From positions 62,001 through 126,000 of the forward strand of contig NZ_OESZ01000043.1 of NCBI RefSeq assembly GCF_900239345.1: DNA of 64,000 nucleotides, written 5' to 3'. Both the position numbers and the translations under genes were made by a program. The DNA is from Tenacibaculum dicentrarchi. GTDB lineage: Bacteria; Bacteroidota; Bacteroidia; Flavobacteriales; Flavobacteriaceae. This document shows positions 1 to 8,697 of this stretch, piece by piece. Under the pieces are notes generated by a model. That model was not told the origin of the DNA, ran no database searches, and worked only from the letters and a program-made list of their open reading frames with translations. Every line of letters starts with the position of its first letter. The first letter of the stretch is position 1.

Positions 1-1851
1 ATAAAAAGGTTGCGTATTTGCTTTGTATTTTATGGTTTGTAATTCGCTCCATTTTTGCCCAATATATTTTAATTTTTTACCAGGGTTTAACCTCGAATCT
101 ATAATTTCATCCTCTTTCAACTTTCTTTTATCATCAACATATAAAGAAATTAAAACTACCTTATTTTTTAAGACATCTAAAACATTCGGTTTTACCCAAA
201 CATTCTGTTCCATTTTACGGCAATTTACGCAGGCATGTCCTGTAAAATCTATCATTACGGGCTTTCCTACTTTTTTAGCATAAGCCAATCCTTTGTCGTA
301 ATCGTGAAAAGAAATAATATCGTGTGGAGGCATTATATGTGCTCCTTCAGGCAAACCTGTAGGTGTTTTTTCAACCTTTCCCATTGAAACTAATGCGGTA
401 CTTTTCTTAGTAAACCCTACTCCATATGGCGATTCACTATAATGTTGTGGTGGTGGAAAAGCGCTGATTAAATTTAAAGGTGCTCCCCATAAACCTGGCA
501 ACATATATACGGTAAAAGCTCCTACGATTAGTCCTAAAAACAATCTTCCTACCGATATATGATTTTGTGGGCTGTCGTGTGGTAATTGAATTTTCCCTAA
601 TAAATAAAGCGATAAAGCTCCGAATATTGCAATCCAAATAGCAATAAAAACTTCTCTTTCAAAAATGTGTAATTGCAATACTAAATCGGCATTTGATAAA
701 AATTTAAACGCCAAAGCTAGTTCTAAAAATCCTAGAACTACTTTTACCGTATTTAACCAACCTCCCGATTTTGGTAACGAATTTAACCAACCTGGGAATG
801 CTGCAAACAGTGCAAATGGCAAAGCAATCGCTGATGAAAAACCTAACATCCCTACAATCGGTGCGATTCCTCCTTTTGATGCTGACTCAACTAATAACGT
901 TCCTACAATTGGTCCGGTGCATGAAAATGACACAATTGCTAATGCCAAAGCCATAAAAAAGATTCCTATTAAACCACCTCTATCGGCTTGAGAATCTACT
1001 TTTGTAGCCCAAGAACTTGGTAAGGTAATTTCAAAAGCGCCTAAAAATGATGTAGCAAAAACTACTAATATTAAAAAGAAAACAACGTTAAACCAAACAT
1101 TGGTAGAAAGCGCATTTAAAGCATCTGCCCCAAAAATACCCGTTACTACGGTTCCTAATAATACGTATATTCCAATTATTGATACTCCATAAATAATGGC
1201 ATTTTTAATTCCTTGTGCCTTGCTTTTACTTTGTTTGGTAAAAAAGCTTACCGTCATCGGAATCATTGGAAAAACACAGGGAGTTAACAAGGCTGCAAAC
1301 CCTGATAAAAAAGCGATAAAAAAGATGGCTATCATTCCTTTTTTATCTTTCTTCGTTTTATCTTTATCAACTGATTTTACAGAAACAGCCTTACTGATAT
1401 CAAAAACTAAATCAAGTTCTTTTGGAGGTAAACACTGCTCATCTGTACAGGCAATAAATTCAACAAAAGCATTAATTTTAGTTATTTTTGAGTCGATTAA
1501 CTCAATTTGTTGTTCAAAAATAGCTTTATGAGCAAACGATTTAATAGTCATTCCTTGCTCATTAAACAATTTTGTAAATTTAGTTTTACCTTTAGGCTCT
1601 TTGGTTTTTCCGATTAATTTAATCTTATTTTCTTTTTCTTGATAAAAAAAAGTGGTCGGAATTGGTCCTGATTTAGGTACATCTTGCGAGTACAAACTCC
1701 AGCCCTCTTTGATGGTCGCTTGAGTTATTAATTTATAATTAGAATCGGATGTTTTTTCGACTTTAGTCTTCCACTCAATAGGATTAAATATTTGACCTTT
1801 TACTGATATGGTTATCAATAAAATAAATAGTAGTATGCAGTTTTTTTTCAT
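1..1851 (-). CDS. dsbD: Protein-disulfide reductase DsbD (3' end beyond window)
   Basis: Carries electrons from cytoplasmic thioredoxin across the inner membrane to periplasmic thiol proteins. Reading leftward from the ATG at 1851, the reading frame stays open to base 1. It shows a signal peptide (residues 1-20), a DsbD-alpha domain with its cysteine pair C135/C140 (ACTDEQC), then the membrane domain opening with [11 protein letters not shown] (C192) and a second membrane cysteine in SFSCTGP. After the last helices comes a periplasmic thioredoxin domain with the CVNC active site followed by RKM. At least 617 residues are present and only the C-terminal tail is missing. It lies 18 nt downstream of a small DsbD-alpha gene on the same strand, so the two are probably co-transcribed. 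Domain order is as in E. coli DsbD. Confidence 0.93.
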   Translation of the reverse strand, partial: MKKNCILLFILLITISVKGQIFNPIEWKTKVEKTSDSNYKLITQATIKEGWSLYSQDVPKSGPIPTTFFYQEKENKIKLIGKTKEPKGKTKFTKLFNEQGMTIKSFAHKAIFEQQIELIDSKITKINAFVEFIACTDEQCLPPKELDLVFDISKAVSVKSVDKDKTKKDKKGMIAIFFIAFLSGFAALLTPCVFPMIPMTVSFFTKQSKSKAQGIKNAIIYGVSIIGIYVLLGTVVTGIFGADALNALSTNVWFNVVFFLILVVFATSFLGAFEITLPSSWATKVDSQADRGGLIGIFFMALALAIVSFSCTGPIVGTLLVESASKGGIAPIVGMLGFSSAIALPFALFAAFPGWLNSLPKSGGWLNTVKVVLGFLELALAFKFLSNADLVLQLHIFEREVFIAIWIAIFGALSLYLLGKIQLPHDSPQNHISVGRLFLGLIVGAFTVYMLPGLWGAPLNLISAFPPPQHYSESPYGVGFTKKSTALVSMGKVEKTPTGLPEGAHIMPPHDIISFHDYDKGLAYAKKVGKPVMIDFTGHACVNCRKMEQNVWVKPNVLDVLKNKVVLISLYVDDKRKLKEDEIIDSRLNPGKKLKYIGQKWSELQTIKYKANTQPFY

Positions 1852-1869
1852 CGAAATTTATTTGGGGGT

Positions 1870-2316
1870 TTAATTAATTTTAAAAGATAAATCTACTTCT
1901 TCTGGAGGAAAACAAGTTTCATTTGAACAAACCATGTACTCAACAGTTCCTTTTATAACAAATTTCTCATTTGTTTTTAATCGAATTCGCTGTGTAAATA
2001 CTGCCGTATTATCAAAATATTTAATACGCATTTCAAATATTTCATCATCAATAACTTGTCCTGCGCCTTCTTTTGTCACTCCTTGTTTTAAATAACGCTG
2101 ATCTCCTGTAAAAGAAAATAAAGTAGGTATTGGTCCACCATTAGCTATTTTTTGAGAATAAATATGCCACTCTTCATCTAAAGTTGCTGTCACTATTAAT
2201 TCACTTTCTTTTTCTGATATTTTTTCTACACTCGTAGTCCATTTTATAGGGTTATCCAATTGCCCATAAGAAACAAAACTTAATAGAAAGCTTAAAATTG
2301 TTAGTAATTTACTCAT
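1870..2316 (-). CDS. Stand-alone DsbD-alpha domain protein, exported
   Basis: A 148-residue periplasmic protein: signal peptide at residues 1-19 (ending VSYGQ), then one immunoglobulin-like DsbD N-terminal domain. It keeps the cysteine pair C130/C135 in CSNETCFPPEE, matching the equivalent pair in the adjacent DsbD ([12 protein letters not shown]). Overall similarity to residues 20-150 of that DsbD is obvious (NPI-W, IYSQ, GPIPT), so it looks like a duplicated and detached alpha domain. By analogy it would accept electrons from DsbD or pass them to an exported substrate; the partner is unknown. It is the first gene of a two-gene unit with dsbD. Confidence 0.8.
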   Translation of the reverse strand: MSKLLTILSFLLSFVSYGQLDNPIKWTTSVEKISEKESELIVTATLDEEWHIYSQKIANGGPIPTLFSFTGDQRYLKQGVTKEGAGQVIDDEIFEMRIKYFDNTAVFTQRIRLKTNEKFVIKGTVEYMVCSNETCFPPEEVDLSFKIN

Positions 2317-2417
2317 TATTATATGATTAATAGTTTTATATTTTTCGTAAAAATAACATCTTTCTACATAAAATACGATTACATCAAAAAAAAATGTTCT
2401 AATTTTGAAAATTTAAC

Positions 2418-2452
2418 AAAAAAAAAGAGTAATCATAAGTGATTACTCTTTT
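2418..2452 (-). terminator. Terminator after tRNA-fMet copy 1
   Basis: A 9-bp stem (2427-2435 with 2440-2448) and a 4-nt loop. Read on the minus strand it is followed by a run of T (A run 2418-2426 on the plus strand). It lies 7 nt past the 3' end of the tRNA at 2459-2531. Confidence 0.75.
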
Positions 2453-2458
2453 TAATAG

Positions 2459-2531
<73 letters not shown>

Positions 2532-2604
2532 ATTTGTGAGTGCAAACATACAAGATTTTATCTTACCTACCAAATAAAATGTTGATATTTTTTATTTTCA
2601 AGCA

Positions 2605-2635
2605 CAAAAAAAGCTTCACATTTCTGTGAAGCTTT
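2605..2635 (-). terminator. Terminator after tRNA-fMet copy 2
   Basis: A 10-bp perfect stem (2611-2620 with 2625-2634) with loop TTTC on the plus strand. On the minus strand it is followed by a T run. The same hairpin is repeated after copy 3. Confidence 0.8.
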
Positions 2636-2643
2636 GAGCTTAG

Positions 2644-2716
<73 letters not shown>

Positions 2717-2795
2717 ATTTCGAATGCAAATATACACACTTTTACATACCCCACCTAATAAAAATTGTTTTTTATTTATTTTTAAATTTTAAGCA

Positions 2796-2826
2796 TAAAA
2801 AAAGCTTCACATTTCTGTGAAGCTTT
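2796..2826 (-). terminator. Terminator after tRNA-fMet copy 3
   Basis: The same 10-bp stem as the previous terminator (2802-2811 with 2816-2825), with a T run on the minus strand. Because each tRNA has its own terminator, the three genes may be transcribed separately. Confidence 0.8.
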
Positions 2827-2834
2827 GAGCTTAG

Positions 2835-2907
<73 letters not shown>

Positions 2908-3032
2908 ATTTCGAGTGCAAAGATACGTTCTTTTATTCTATCTACCCTAATAAAATTAACTTTTAAATCAAAAAAAACATAACTACTACAATAACAACAC
3001 TATAAAAAAAAGAAATTTTAAATCAAACAGCT

Positions 3033-3040
3033 TATCTTTG
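3033..3040 (+). promoter_or_regulatory. era promoter -7 element (TATCTTTG)
   Basis: Exact match to the Bacteroidota -7 consensus TANNTTTG, with only four bases between it and the era ATG. A start site 5-7 nt downstream would give a leaderless or nearly leaderless mRNA. No clear TTG -33 element is visible at 19-21 nt. Confidence 0.6.
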
Positions 3041-3044
3041 CCTC

Positions 3045-3926
3045 ATGACACATAAATCAGGATTTGTAAACATCATCGGAAACCCAAATGTTGGGAAATC
3101 AACTTTAATGAACGCATTAGTTGGTGAGAAATTATCAATAATTACGCCCAAAGCACAAACCACTAGGCATCGTATTTTAGGAATTGTAAATGATGAAAAT
3201 CATCAAGTTGTTTTTTCTGATACTCCAGGGATTCTAAAACCTGCTTATGAACTACAAAATTCAATGATGGATTTTGTAAAAGCAGCGTTTGATGATGCCG
3301 ATGTATTAATTTATATGGTAGAAGTTGGTGAAAAAGAACTTAAAAATGAAGCCTTCTTTAAGAGAATTATCCACAGTGAAATTCCTATTATTTTATTATT
3401 AAATAAGATAGATAAATCATCGCAAGAAGAAGTCGAAGAAAAAATAGAGTATTGGAAAAACAAAGTACCAAATGCTTTTGTATATGTAATTTCGGCTCTA
3501 GAAAAATTTAATATTGACACTGTTTTTTCTAAAATTATAGAATTACTTCCAGAAGGTCCTGCTTTTTATCCGAAGGATCAATTAACAGATAAACCAGAAC
3601 GTTTTTTTGTAAATGAAAAAATACGTGAAAAAATATTAACACACTATAAAAAAGAAATTCCGTATGCTATTGAAGTAGAAACTGAAGAATTTTCTGAAGA
3701 AGAAAACATCATCAAAATTCGTTCAGTAATTATGGTAGAACGTGATACTCAAAAAGGAATTATTATTGGGCATAAAGGTACTGCGCTTAAACGTGTAGGT
3801 ACAGAGTCTCGCAAAGATTTAGAATTATTTTTTGATAAAAAAGTATTTTTAGAGCTATATGTAAAAGTAAATAAAAACTGGCGTTCTAACGATAGACAAT
3901 TAAAACGCTTTGGTTATAAAGACTAA
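3045..3926 (+). CDS. era: GTPase Era
   Basis: Essential GTPase that binds the 3' end of 16S rRNA during 30S assembly. The 293-residue length is normal for the family. The G domain shows G1 GNPNVGKS (residues 12-19), G3 DTPG (59-62) and G4 NKID (120-123). The C-terminal third is the KH RNA-binding domain with the GHKG turn near residue 240. The ATG start is supported by the promoter element just upstream and by the motif position. The 3' end overlaps the converging membrane-protein gene by 4 bp. Confidence 0.97.
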   Translation: MTHKSGFVNIIGNPNVGKSTLMNALVGEKLSIITPKAQTTRHRILGIVNDENHQVVFSDTPGILKPAYELQNSMMDFVKAAFDDADVLIYMVEVGEKELKNEAFFKRIIHSEIPIILLLNKIDKSSQEEVEEKIEYWKNKVPNAFVYVISALEKFNIDTVFSKIIELLPEGPAFYPKDQLTDKPERFFVNEKIREKILTHYKKEIPYAIEVETEEFSEEENIIKIRSVIMVERDTQKGIIIGHKGTALKRVGTESRKDLELFFDKKVFLELYVKVNKNWRSNDRQLKRFGYKD

Positions 3927-4429
3927 TTTATTTTTTTCAATAAAACTTTGGTGAATTTTTTCAATTTATCCATTTGTTTTTTACCTGTTGCCTTTCCTAG
4001 TCTTCCTACAAAATAAAGCGCTACCCATATAATTGGTAAAACCACCAACATTACTATGGGTAGTATTGCTATTCTTTTTAACGACCAATTACTATACGCC
4101 ATAATTCCGAAAATTAAAAAAAGGAACGCTACCATAAAATGTAGGAACATAAAAAAGGTCCAAACTTGTGGTTTTGGACCGAATAATCCTTTTATTTTTG
4201 ATGTTGTTGATGTTAATTCTTCTACCTCTAACTGCAATTGAGGTGACCAAAAATGAGCCTCTTTTAATGGTATATCAATGATTACATGCTGGTCTATTAT
4301 CCTCATTTTATAAGCAGGATCGTCAGATAAATGCTGTTTAATTTCATCGATTAACACTGCTGAATTCATTTCGAAATCAATTTGAAATCGTGGCTTTAAA
4401 AATATTTGATTATATAATTTATCATCCAT
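3923..4429 (-). CDS. Small membrane protein of unknown function
   Basis: A 168-residue protein. The first ~90 residues are soluble and rich in charged residues. Two hydrophobic segments follow, at about 92-112 and 119-143, and then a lysine-rich tail (GKATGKKQMDKLKK) likely to be cytoplasmic. I recognise no enzymatic motif. It sits between era and der on the opposite strand and overlaps the end of era by 4 bp; the gene order suggests conservation but gives no function. The start at 4429 is the only good candidate. Confidence 0.7.
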   Translation of the reverse strand: MDDKLYNQIFLKPRFQIDFEMNSAVLIDEIKQHLSDDPAYKMRIIDQHVIIDIPLKEAHFWSPQLQLEVEELTSTTSKIKGLFGPKPQVWTFFMFLHFMVAFLFLIFGIMAYSNWSLKRIAILPIVMLVVLPIIWVALYFVGRLGKATGKKQMDKLKKFTKVLLKKIN

Positions 4430-4519
4430 ATTATAACAACATTTAAAAGTTATTGTGTCACAATGTACTAAAAATACGATACTCTTTAAAATTCCACTGT
4501 AACTTAGTTGTGTAAGTTG

Positions 4520-4527
4520 TATCTTTG
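4520..4527 (+). promoter_or_regulatory. der promoter -7 element (TATCTTTG)
   Basis: Matches TANNTTTG and lies 16 nt before the der ATG at 4544. An upstream in-frame TTG at 4508 lies before this element and so cannot be the translation start of a transcript made from it. Confidence 0.6.
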
Positions 4528-4543
4528 CAAAAATTTTAGTATA

Positions 4544-5851
4544 ATGAGTAGTATTGTAGCCATTGTTGGAAGACCTAATGTAGGTAAATCCACTTTATTT
4601 AATCGTTTAGTACAACGTCGTGAAGCGATTGTTGATTCTGTAAGTGGAGTAACCAGAGATAGACATTACGGAAAATCGGAATGGAACGGAAAGGAATTTT
4701 CTGTAATTGATACTGGTGGATATATTGTCGGGTCTGATGATATTTTTGAAGGAGAAATACGTAAACAAGTTCAGTTAGCTATTGATGAAGCTGATATCAT
4801 TGTTTTTGTTGTTGATGTTGAACAAGGGATTACCCCTATGGACAACGAAGTTGCAAAAATTTTACGCCAAGTTAAAAAGCCTATTATTATGGCAGTTAAC
4901 AAGGTTGATAATGCAATGCGTGATGCAGATGCAGTAGAATTTTATAACCTTGGTTTAGGTGATTATCATACAATTTCTTCCATAAATGGTAGTGGAACAG
5001 GTGAATTATTAGACGCTGTTGCCAACGAAATTCCTGAAGAAGAAGAAATAGAAGCTGAAAATGAACTTCCTCGTTTTGCCATTGTAGGACGACCGAATGC
5101 TGGTAAGTCATCATTTATTAATACGTTAATCGGTGAAGATAGAAATATTGTAACCAATATTGCTGGTACAACCCGTGATTCTATTGATACAAAGTACAAT
5201 CGTTACGGTTTTGAATTCAACTTAGTAGATACTGCCGGAATTCGTAAAAAATCAAAAGTAAAAGAAGATTTAGAATTTTACTCTGTAATGCGTGCTGTTC
5301 GTGCAATTGAACATTGTGATGTTGCCGTATTAGTAGTAGATGCAACTCGTGATTTTGAAGGACAAGATGAAAAAATATTTTGGCTAGCAGAAAAGAATAA
5401 AAAAGGAGTTGTAATACTTGTTAACAAGTGGGATTTAGTTGAAAAGGAAACCAATACTATGCGTGATTTTGAAGCGCATATCCGAAAGAAAATTGCTCCT
5501 TTTAGTGATGTTCCTATTGTATTTACATCTACCGTAACCAAACAACGTATTTTTAAAGCTATTGAAACGGCTGTTGAAGTTTTTGAAAACAGAAAACGTC
5601 GTATTCAAACAAGTAAGTTAAACGAAACGATGTTAGAGATTTTAGAACAAAATCCGCCACCTGCAATTAAAGGTAAATACATCAAAATTAAATACTGTAT
5701 GCAGTTACCTACATACACGCCACAATTTGCATTTTTTGCAAATTTACCGCAGTATATTAGAGACCCGTACAGACGTTATTTAGAAAATCAATTGCGTCAG
5801 CATTATAACTTTAACGGAGTGCCTATTATTATTTATTTTAGACAAAAATAA
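4544..5851 (+). CDS. der: GTPase Der (EngA)
   Basis: Tandem-G-domain GTPase needed for 50S ribosome assembly. It has 435 residues from the ATG at 4544. The first G domain begins GRPNVGKS (residues 9-16) and the second has GRPNAGKS (about 181-188) with NKWD near 293. A KH-like domain ends the protein. The ATG at 4544 is preferred over the in-frame TTG at 4508 because that TTG lies upstream of the -7 promoter element, and because Der proteins begin a few residues before the first P-loop. Confidence 0.96.
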   Translation: MSSIVAIVGRPNVGKSTLFNRLVQRREAIVDSVSGVTRDRHYGKSEWNGKEFSVIDTGGYIVGSDDIFEGEIRKQVQLAIDEADIIVFVVDVEQGITPMDNEVAKILRQVKKPIIMAVNKVDNAMRDADAVEFYNLGLGDYHTISSINGSGTGELLDAVANEIPEEEEIEAENELPRFAIVGRPNAGKSSFINTLIGEDRNIVTNIAGTTRDSIDTKYNRYGFEFNLVDTAGIRKKSKVKEDLEFYSVMRAVRAIEHCDVAVLVVDATRDFEGQDEKIFWLAEKNKKGVVILVNKWDLVEKETNTMRDFEAHIRKKIAPFSDVPIVFTSTVTKQRIFKAIETAVEVFENRKRRIQTSKLNETMLEILEQNPPPAIKGKYIKIKYCMQLPTYTPQFAFFANLPQYIRDPYRRYLENQLRQHYNFNGVPIIIYFRQK

Positions 5852-5873
5852 GTTTACTATAAATTATTTAGTT

Positions 5874-5914
5874 AAAAGTAGTTTTTTCATTTTTTGAAAA
5901 ACTACTTTTTTTTT
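5874..5914 (+). terminator. der terminator
   Basis: Long AT-rich stem (AAAAGTAGTTTTT with AAAAACTACTTTT) followed by a run of T; typical rho-independent form just after the der stop. Confidence 0.8.
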
Positions 5915-5956
5915 GTGCTTATTTTAAAATTATTTTCTTTTTAAAACAGATAAACA

Positions 5957-6048
5957 TCATGCTGAATTTATTTCAGCATCGCATAAAGAGAATAACTACC
6001 GCAAATCAGGATGCGAACCTGAAATAAATTCAGGTTGACGGATTCGAT
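5957..6048 (+). repeat. Twin-hairpin intergenic repeat, copy A
   Basis: About 92 nt with two palindromes: ATGCTGAA-TTTAT-TTCAGCAT (5959-5979) and AACCTGAA-ATAAA-TTCAGGTT (6016-6036). The outer end is GACGGATTCGAT. A second copy in inverted orientation is at 48239-48334 and matches along its whole length. This is a non-autonomous dispersed repeat with no open reading frame. Confidence 0.8.
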
Positions 6049-6142
6049 TTCTTATTTTTCTGTGATATTTTTTTTTCAGATGAAATTTAAACAGGCTATA
6101 AATAAACAAGTAAACTCTAAATTTACTAAATTAGTAACAATG

Positions 6143-6230
6143 CCTAGCCCCGATTGAAGCATTTGTTTGAGCTCTTTTTTTGATTTTTCTTCAAAAAAAA
6201 GCGAGTGCGGAAAGCGGGAAATTGCTTCAA
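6143..6230 (+). repeat. 88-nt structured repeat, copy 1 of 5 (flavo-1-like)
   Basis: Starts CCTAGCCCCGATTGAAGC, has a T-tract/A-tract hairpin in the middle, then GCGAGTGCGGAAAGCGGG, and ends ATTGCTTCAA. The TTGAAGCA near the start can pair with TGCTTCAA at the end. Five copies occur in the window. From memory it resembles the flavo-1 RNA family of flavobacteria; that name is an inference. Confidence 0.75.
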
Positions 6231-6254
6231 AAAAAATAATTGCTTAGCATTTCG

Positions 6255-6262
6255 TAAATTTG
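6255..6262 (+). promoter_or_regulatory. -7 element (TAAATTTG) for the GAF-protein gene
   Basis: Matches TANNTTTG, 24 nt before the ATG at 6287. No -33 TTG at the usual spacing was identified. Confidence 0.5.
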
Positions 6263-6286
6263 TAATAGATTTAAGAAAATGATTTC

Positions 6287-8680
6287 ATGGAAATTAGAAA
6301 ATTAGACGCCTTTAAAGATATTGAATTGCCCTTACAACTAAATATTAGTTTTGAGAAAATATACAATATGCTCAAACAATACGCTAATAATAGCGCAAAG
6401 GAACATCCTTATCATGCCTCGGCAAATATCCTTGTTCAAAAAGTAGATAAATATCCTGAACTAATTAACGGTTTTTCTGATATTTCATTGCTAAAAAAAC
6501 ATGAAGATATTATCGATATTTTATTAGATGCCTTGTTTCCTGAAATGTTAACATTAAATGAAATTAAAGCCGCCACAATTCCATTTTCTTTTACGTCATT
6601 TAAATTTACAAAACGCCTCGAAAATATTCTTGAAAATGCTGGAGAAAATTATGTTTTAAAAGTGCGAGATTTTGAAAATAATAAAATGTACATTATGGCA
6701 TGTACTTTTATTTTAAACATGGTTTACAACTATCCAATTGATTTAAAACGTCCTTTTTATTTTGATATTCCTGATAAAAATTTAGACGTAATAAAACATT
6801 ACAGAGTGGCTTTTAATGCCGATTTTATGGAAATTACACCTTCGAAAAATGCTCCCAAAATTACCGAAGAAGATATTAAAATACTTTTAAATAGCTACGA
6901 TAATATTGATATTTGGAAAGAAAAATTTCCGCCAAATAGTTATATTTTTAAAGGTTTTGGTATTATGAATTTATTCGATGTTACTGCCGATGAAAATATT
7001 TCATCAATAAGAAACAGTTTACTACAAAAAGATGATGGTACTATTCTTAATAAACTTCGTAAAAATTTAAGTGAATTTTATAATATTAAAGATTTAAAAG
7101 TTGGTTTTTCGGTGTTTAATATTACTGATTTATCATTACAATCGGCACGTATTAAAAAAACAGAAAGCATTATTTTATTAGCTGATGAAAAAAAAATAGC
7201 TTGTACAACTTTTTTCTGTAATCATATTGTTTCTAAAGTTTTTAAACAACAAAAAATAGTTGCAATTTCTGATACAGCACATTATGCCGATTCATCAAAA
7301 AATAATGAGTTTTCTCAACGATTAAGAAATCAAAATATTGGAAGTATATTGCTAATACCAATTAAAGCGAGTGTAAATAATGATTTAGCCGTTTTAGAAA
7401 TTGCATCGCCAAGAGCTTATGAATTAAATTCTGTAAATCAACAAAAATTAAAGGATATTATTCCTGTTTTTAAAGCTGCTATTAATCGCTCATCAGAAGA
7501 ATATTTGAACATTTTAGAAGCCACTATACAAGAACATTATACCTCTTTACACGAAACTGTAAAATGGAAATTTTATGAAGCTGCCGAACAATATCAAGCT
7601 GATATTTATGCCGAAAAAGAAAATGTGAAAATTGAACAAATAGTATTTAATGATGTGTATCCTTTATATGGTCAATCAGATATAAAAGGCTCATCTTTTG
7701 CTAGAAATGAGGCTATTAAAGAAGATTTAATTACTCAACTTACCTTAGCTATTTCGGTATTAAAAAAAGCATGTATATCTGAAAAACTACCTATTTATAA
7801 CGAATTAATGTTTCGGGTAAATGACTATTTAAAAGATGTAAATACAGGTTTAAAAGCTGGAGATGAAATTGGAATCTTAGACTTTTTAAAACGTGAAATT
7901 TATCCTGTTTTTAAGCATATAAAAACGCTTAATAATCATTTAACAGCAATTGTAAATACTTATATGAATCGTTTAGATAGCAATTTACATGTTGTTTATG
8001 AAAAACGAAAAGCATACGAACAAAGCGTTACTTTATTAAACGATGAATTAGCAAAATTTATAGATTGCAAACAAGAAGATGCACAAGCAATGTTTCCGCA
8101 TTATTTTGAACGCTACAAAACCGATGGCGTAGAATATAATATGTATATCGGGCAATCTTTAACTAAAGAGAAAAATTTTGATGAATTATATCTTTATAAC
8201 CTTCGTTTATGGCAATTGCAAATAATGTGCGAAATGGAAAATGTAGCAAATACTGCTCGTAAATCTATGACTCATGATTTGAAAGTTGCCTCTTTAATAT
8301 TAGTTCACAGTACGCCTTTATCTATCAAATTTAGAATGGATGAAAAGCAATTTGATGTTGATGGTGCGTATAATATTCGCTATGAAATTATCAAAAAAAG
8401 AATTGACAAAGCACATATTAATGGCACAAAAGAACGACTTACCGTTCCTGGTAAAATTGCCATTGTTTATTCACAAGATAAAGATGCCAAAGAATATTCA
8501 AAATATATTAAATACCTACAATCTAAAAATTTATTAGGCGAAATTGAAACTTTAGAATTGGAAGATTTACAAGGTGTTTCTGGTTTAAAAGCACTTCGTG
8601 TGGCGGTTATTTATAAAGAAAATTACGACTGTAAAGGAACAATTACTATTGATGAATTAATCGATGATTTTAAATATTAA
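6287..8680 (+). CDS. Large GAF-domain protein, function unknown
   Basis: A 797-residue soluble protein without signal peptide or membrane segment. Residues about 285-415 look like a GAF sensor domain (alternating strands, ending SILLIPIKASVNNDLAVLEI). The N-terminal 250 residues and the long helical C-terminal half have no motif I recognise, and no output domain such as HTH, kinase or GGDEF is visible. Large GAF proteins of this size are known in flavobacteria without assigned function. It is monocistronic, preceded by two repeat elements, and converges on the HD/PycTM gene with a 17-nt gap and no obvious terminator between them. Confidence 0.7.
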   Translation: MEIRKLDAFKDIELPLQLNISFEKIYNMLKQYANNSAKEHPYHASANILVQKVDKYPELINGFSDISLLKKHEDIIDILLDALFPEMLTLNEIKAATIPFSFTSFKFTKRLENILENAGENYVLKVRDFENNKMYIMACTFILNMVYNYPIDLKRPFYFDIPDKNLDVIKHYRVAFNADFMEITPSKNAPKITEEDIKILLNSYDNIDIWKEKFPPNSYIFKGFGIMNLFDVTADENISSIRNSLLQKDDGTILNKLRKNLSEFYNIKDLKVGFSVFNITDLSLQSARIKKTESIILLADEKKIACTTFFCNHIVSKVFKQQKIVAISDTAHYADSSKNNEFSQRLRNQNIGSILLIPIKASVNNDLAVLEIASPRAYELNSVNQQKLKDIIPVFKAAINRSSEEYLNILEATIQEHYTSLHETVKWKFYEAAEQYQADIYAEKENVKIEQIVFNDVYPLYGQSDIKGSSFARNEAIKEDLITQLTLAISVLKKACISEKLPIYNELMFRVNDYLKDVNTGLKAGDEIGILDFLKREIYPVFKHIKTLNNHLTAIVNTYMNRLDSNLHVVYEKRKAYEQSVTLLNDELAKFIDCKQEDAQAMFPHYFERYKTDGVEYNMYIGQSLTKEKNFDELYLYNLRLWQLQIMCEMENVANTARKSMTHDLKVASLILVHSTPLSIKFRMDEKQFDVDGAYNIRYEIIKKRIDKAHINGTKERLTVPGKIAIVYSQDKDAKEYSKYIKYLQSKNLLGEIETLELEDLQGVSGLKALRVAVIYKENYDCKGTITIDELIDDFKY

Positions 8681-8697
8681 AAATGAGTAATTTTATT

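Larger units (their letters stand above)
5852..6286. other. 435-nt gene-free region carrying two repeat elements
   Basis: Between der and the GAF gene. From left to right it holds the der terminator hairpin (5874-5914), a twin-hairpin repeat (5957-6048), an 88-nt structured repeat (6143-6230) and a TAAATTTG -7 element (6255-6262). No coding potential was seen. Confidence 0.8.

Noticed and set aside
23..1531. Several plus-strand open frames across 23-1531
   Set aside because: They lie opposite dsbD, whose motifs (TPCVF, CVNC) are unambiguous; low-complexity translations without domains.
4508..4546. In-frame TTG at 4508 as start of der
   Set aside because: It lies upstream of the TATCTTTG -7 element and adds 12 residues foreign to the family; the ATG at 4544 fits the P-loop position.
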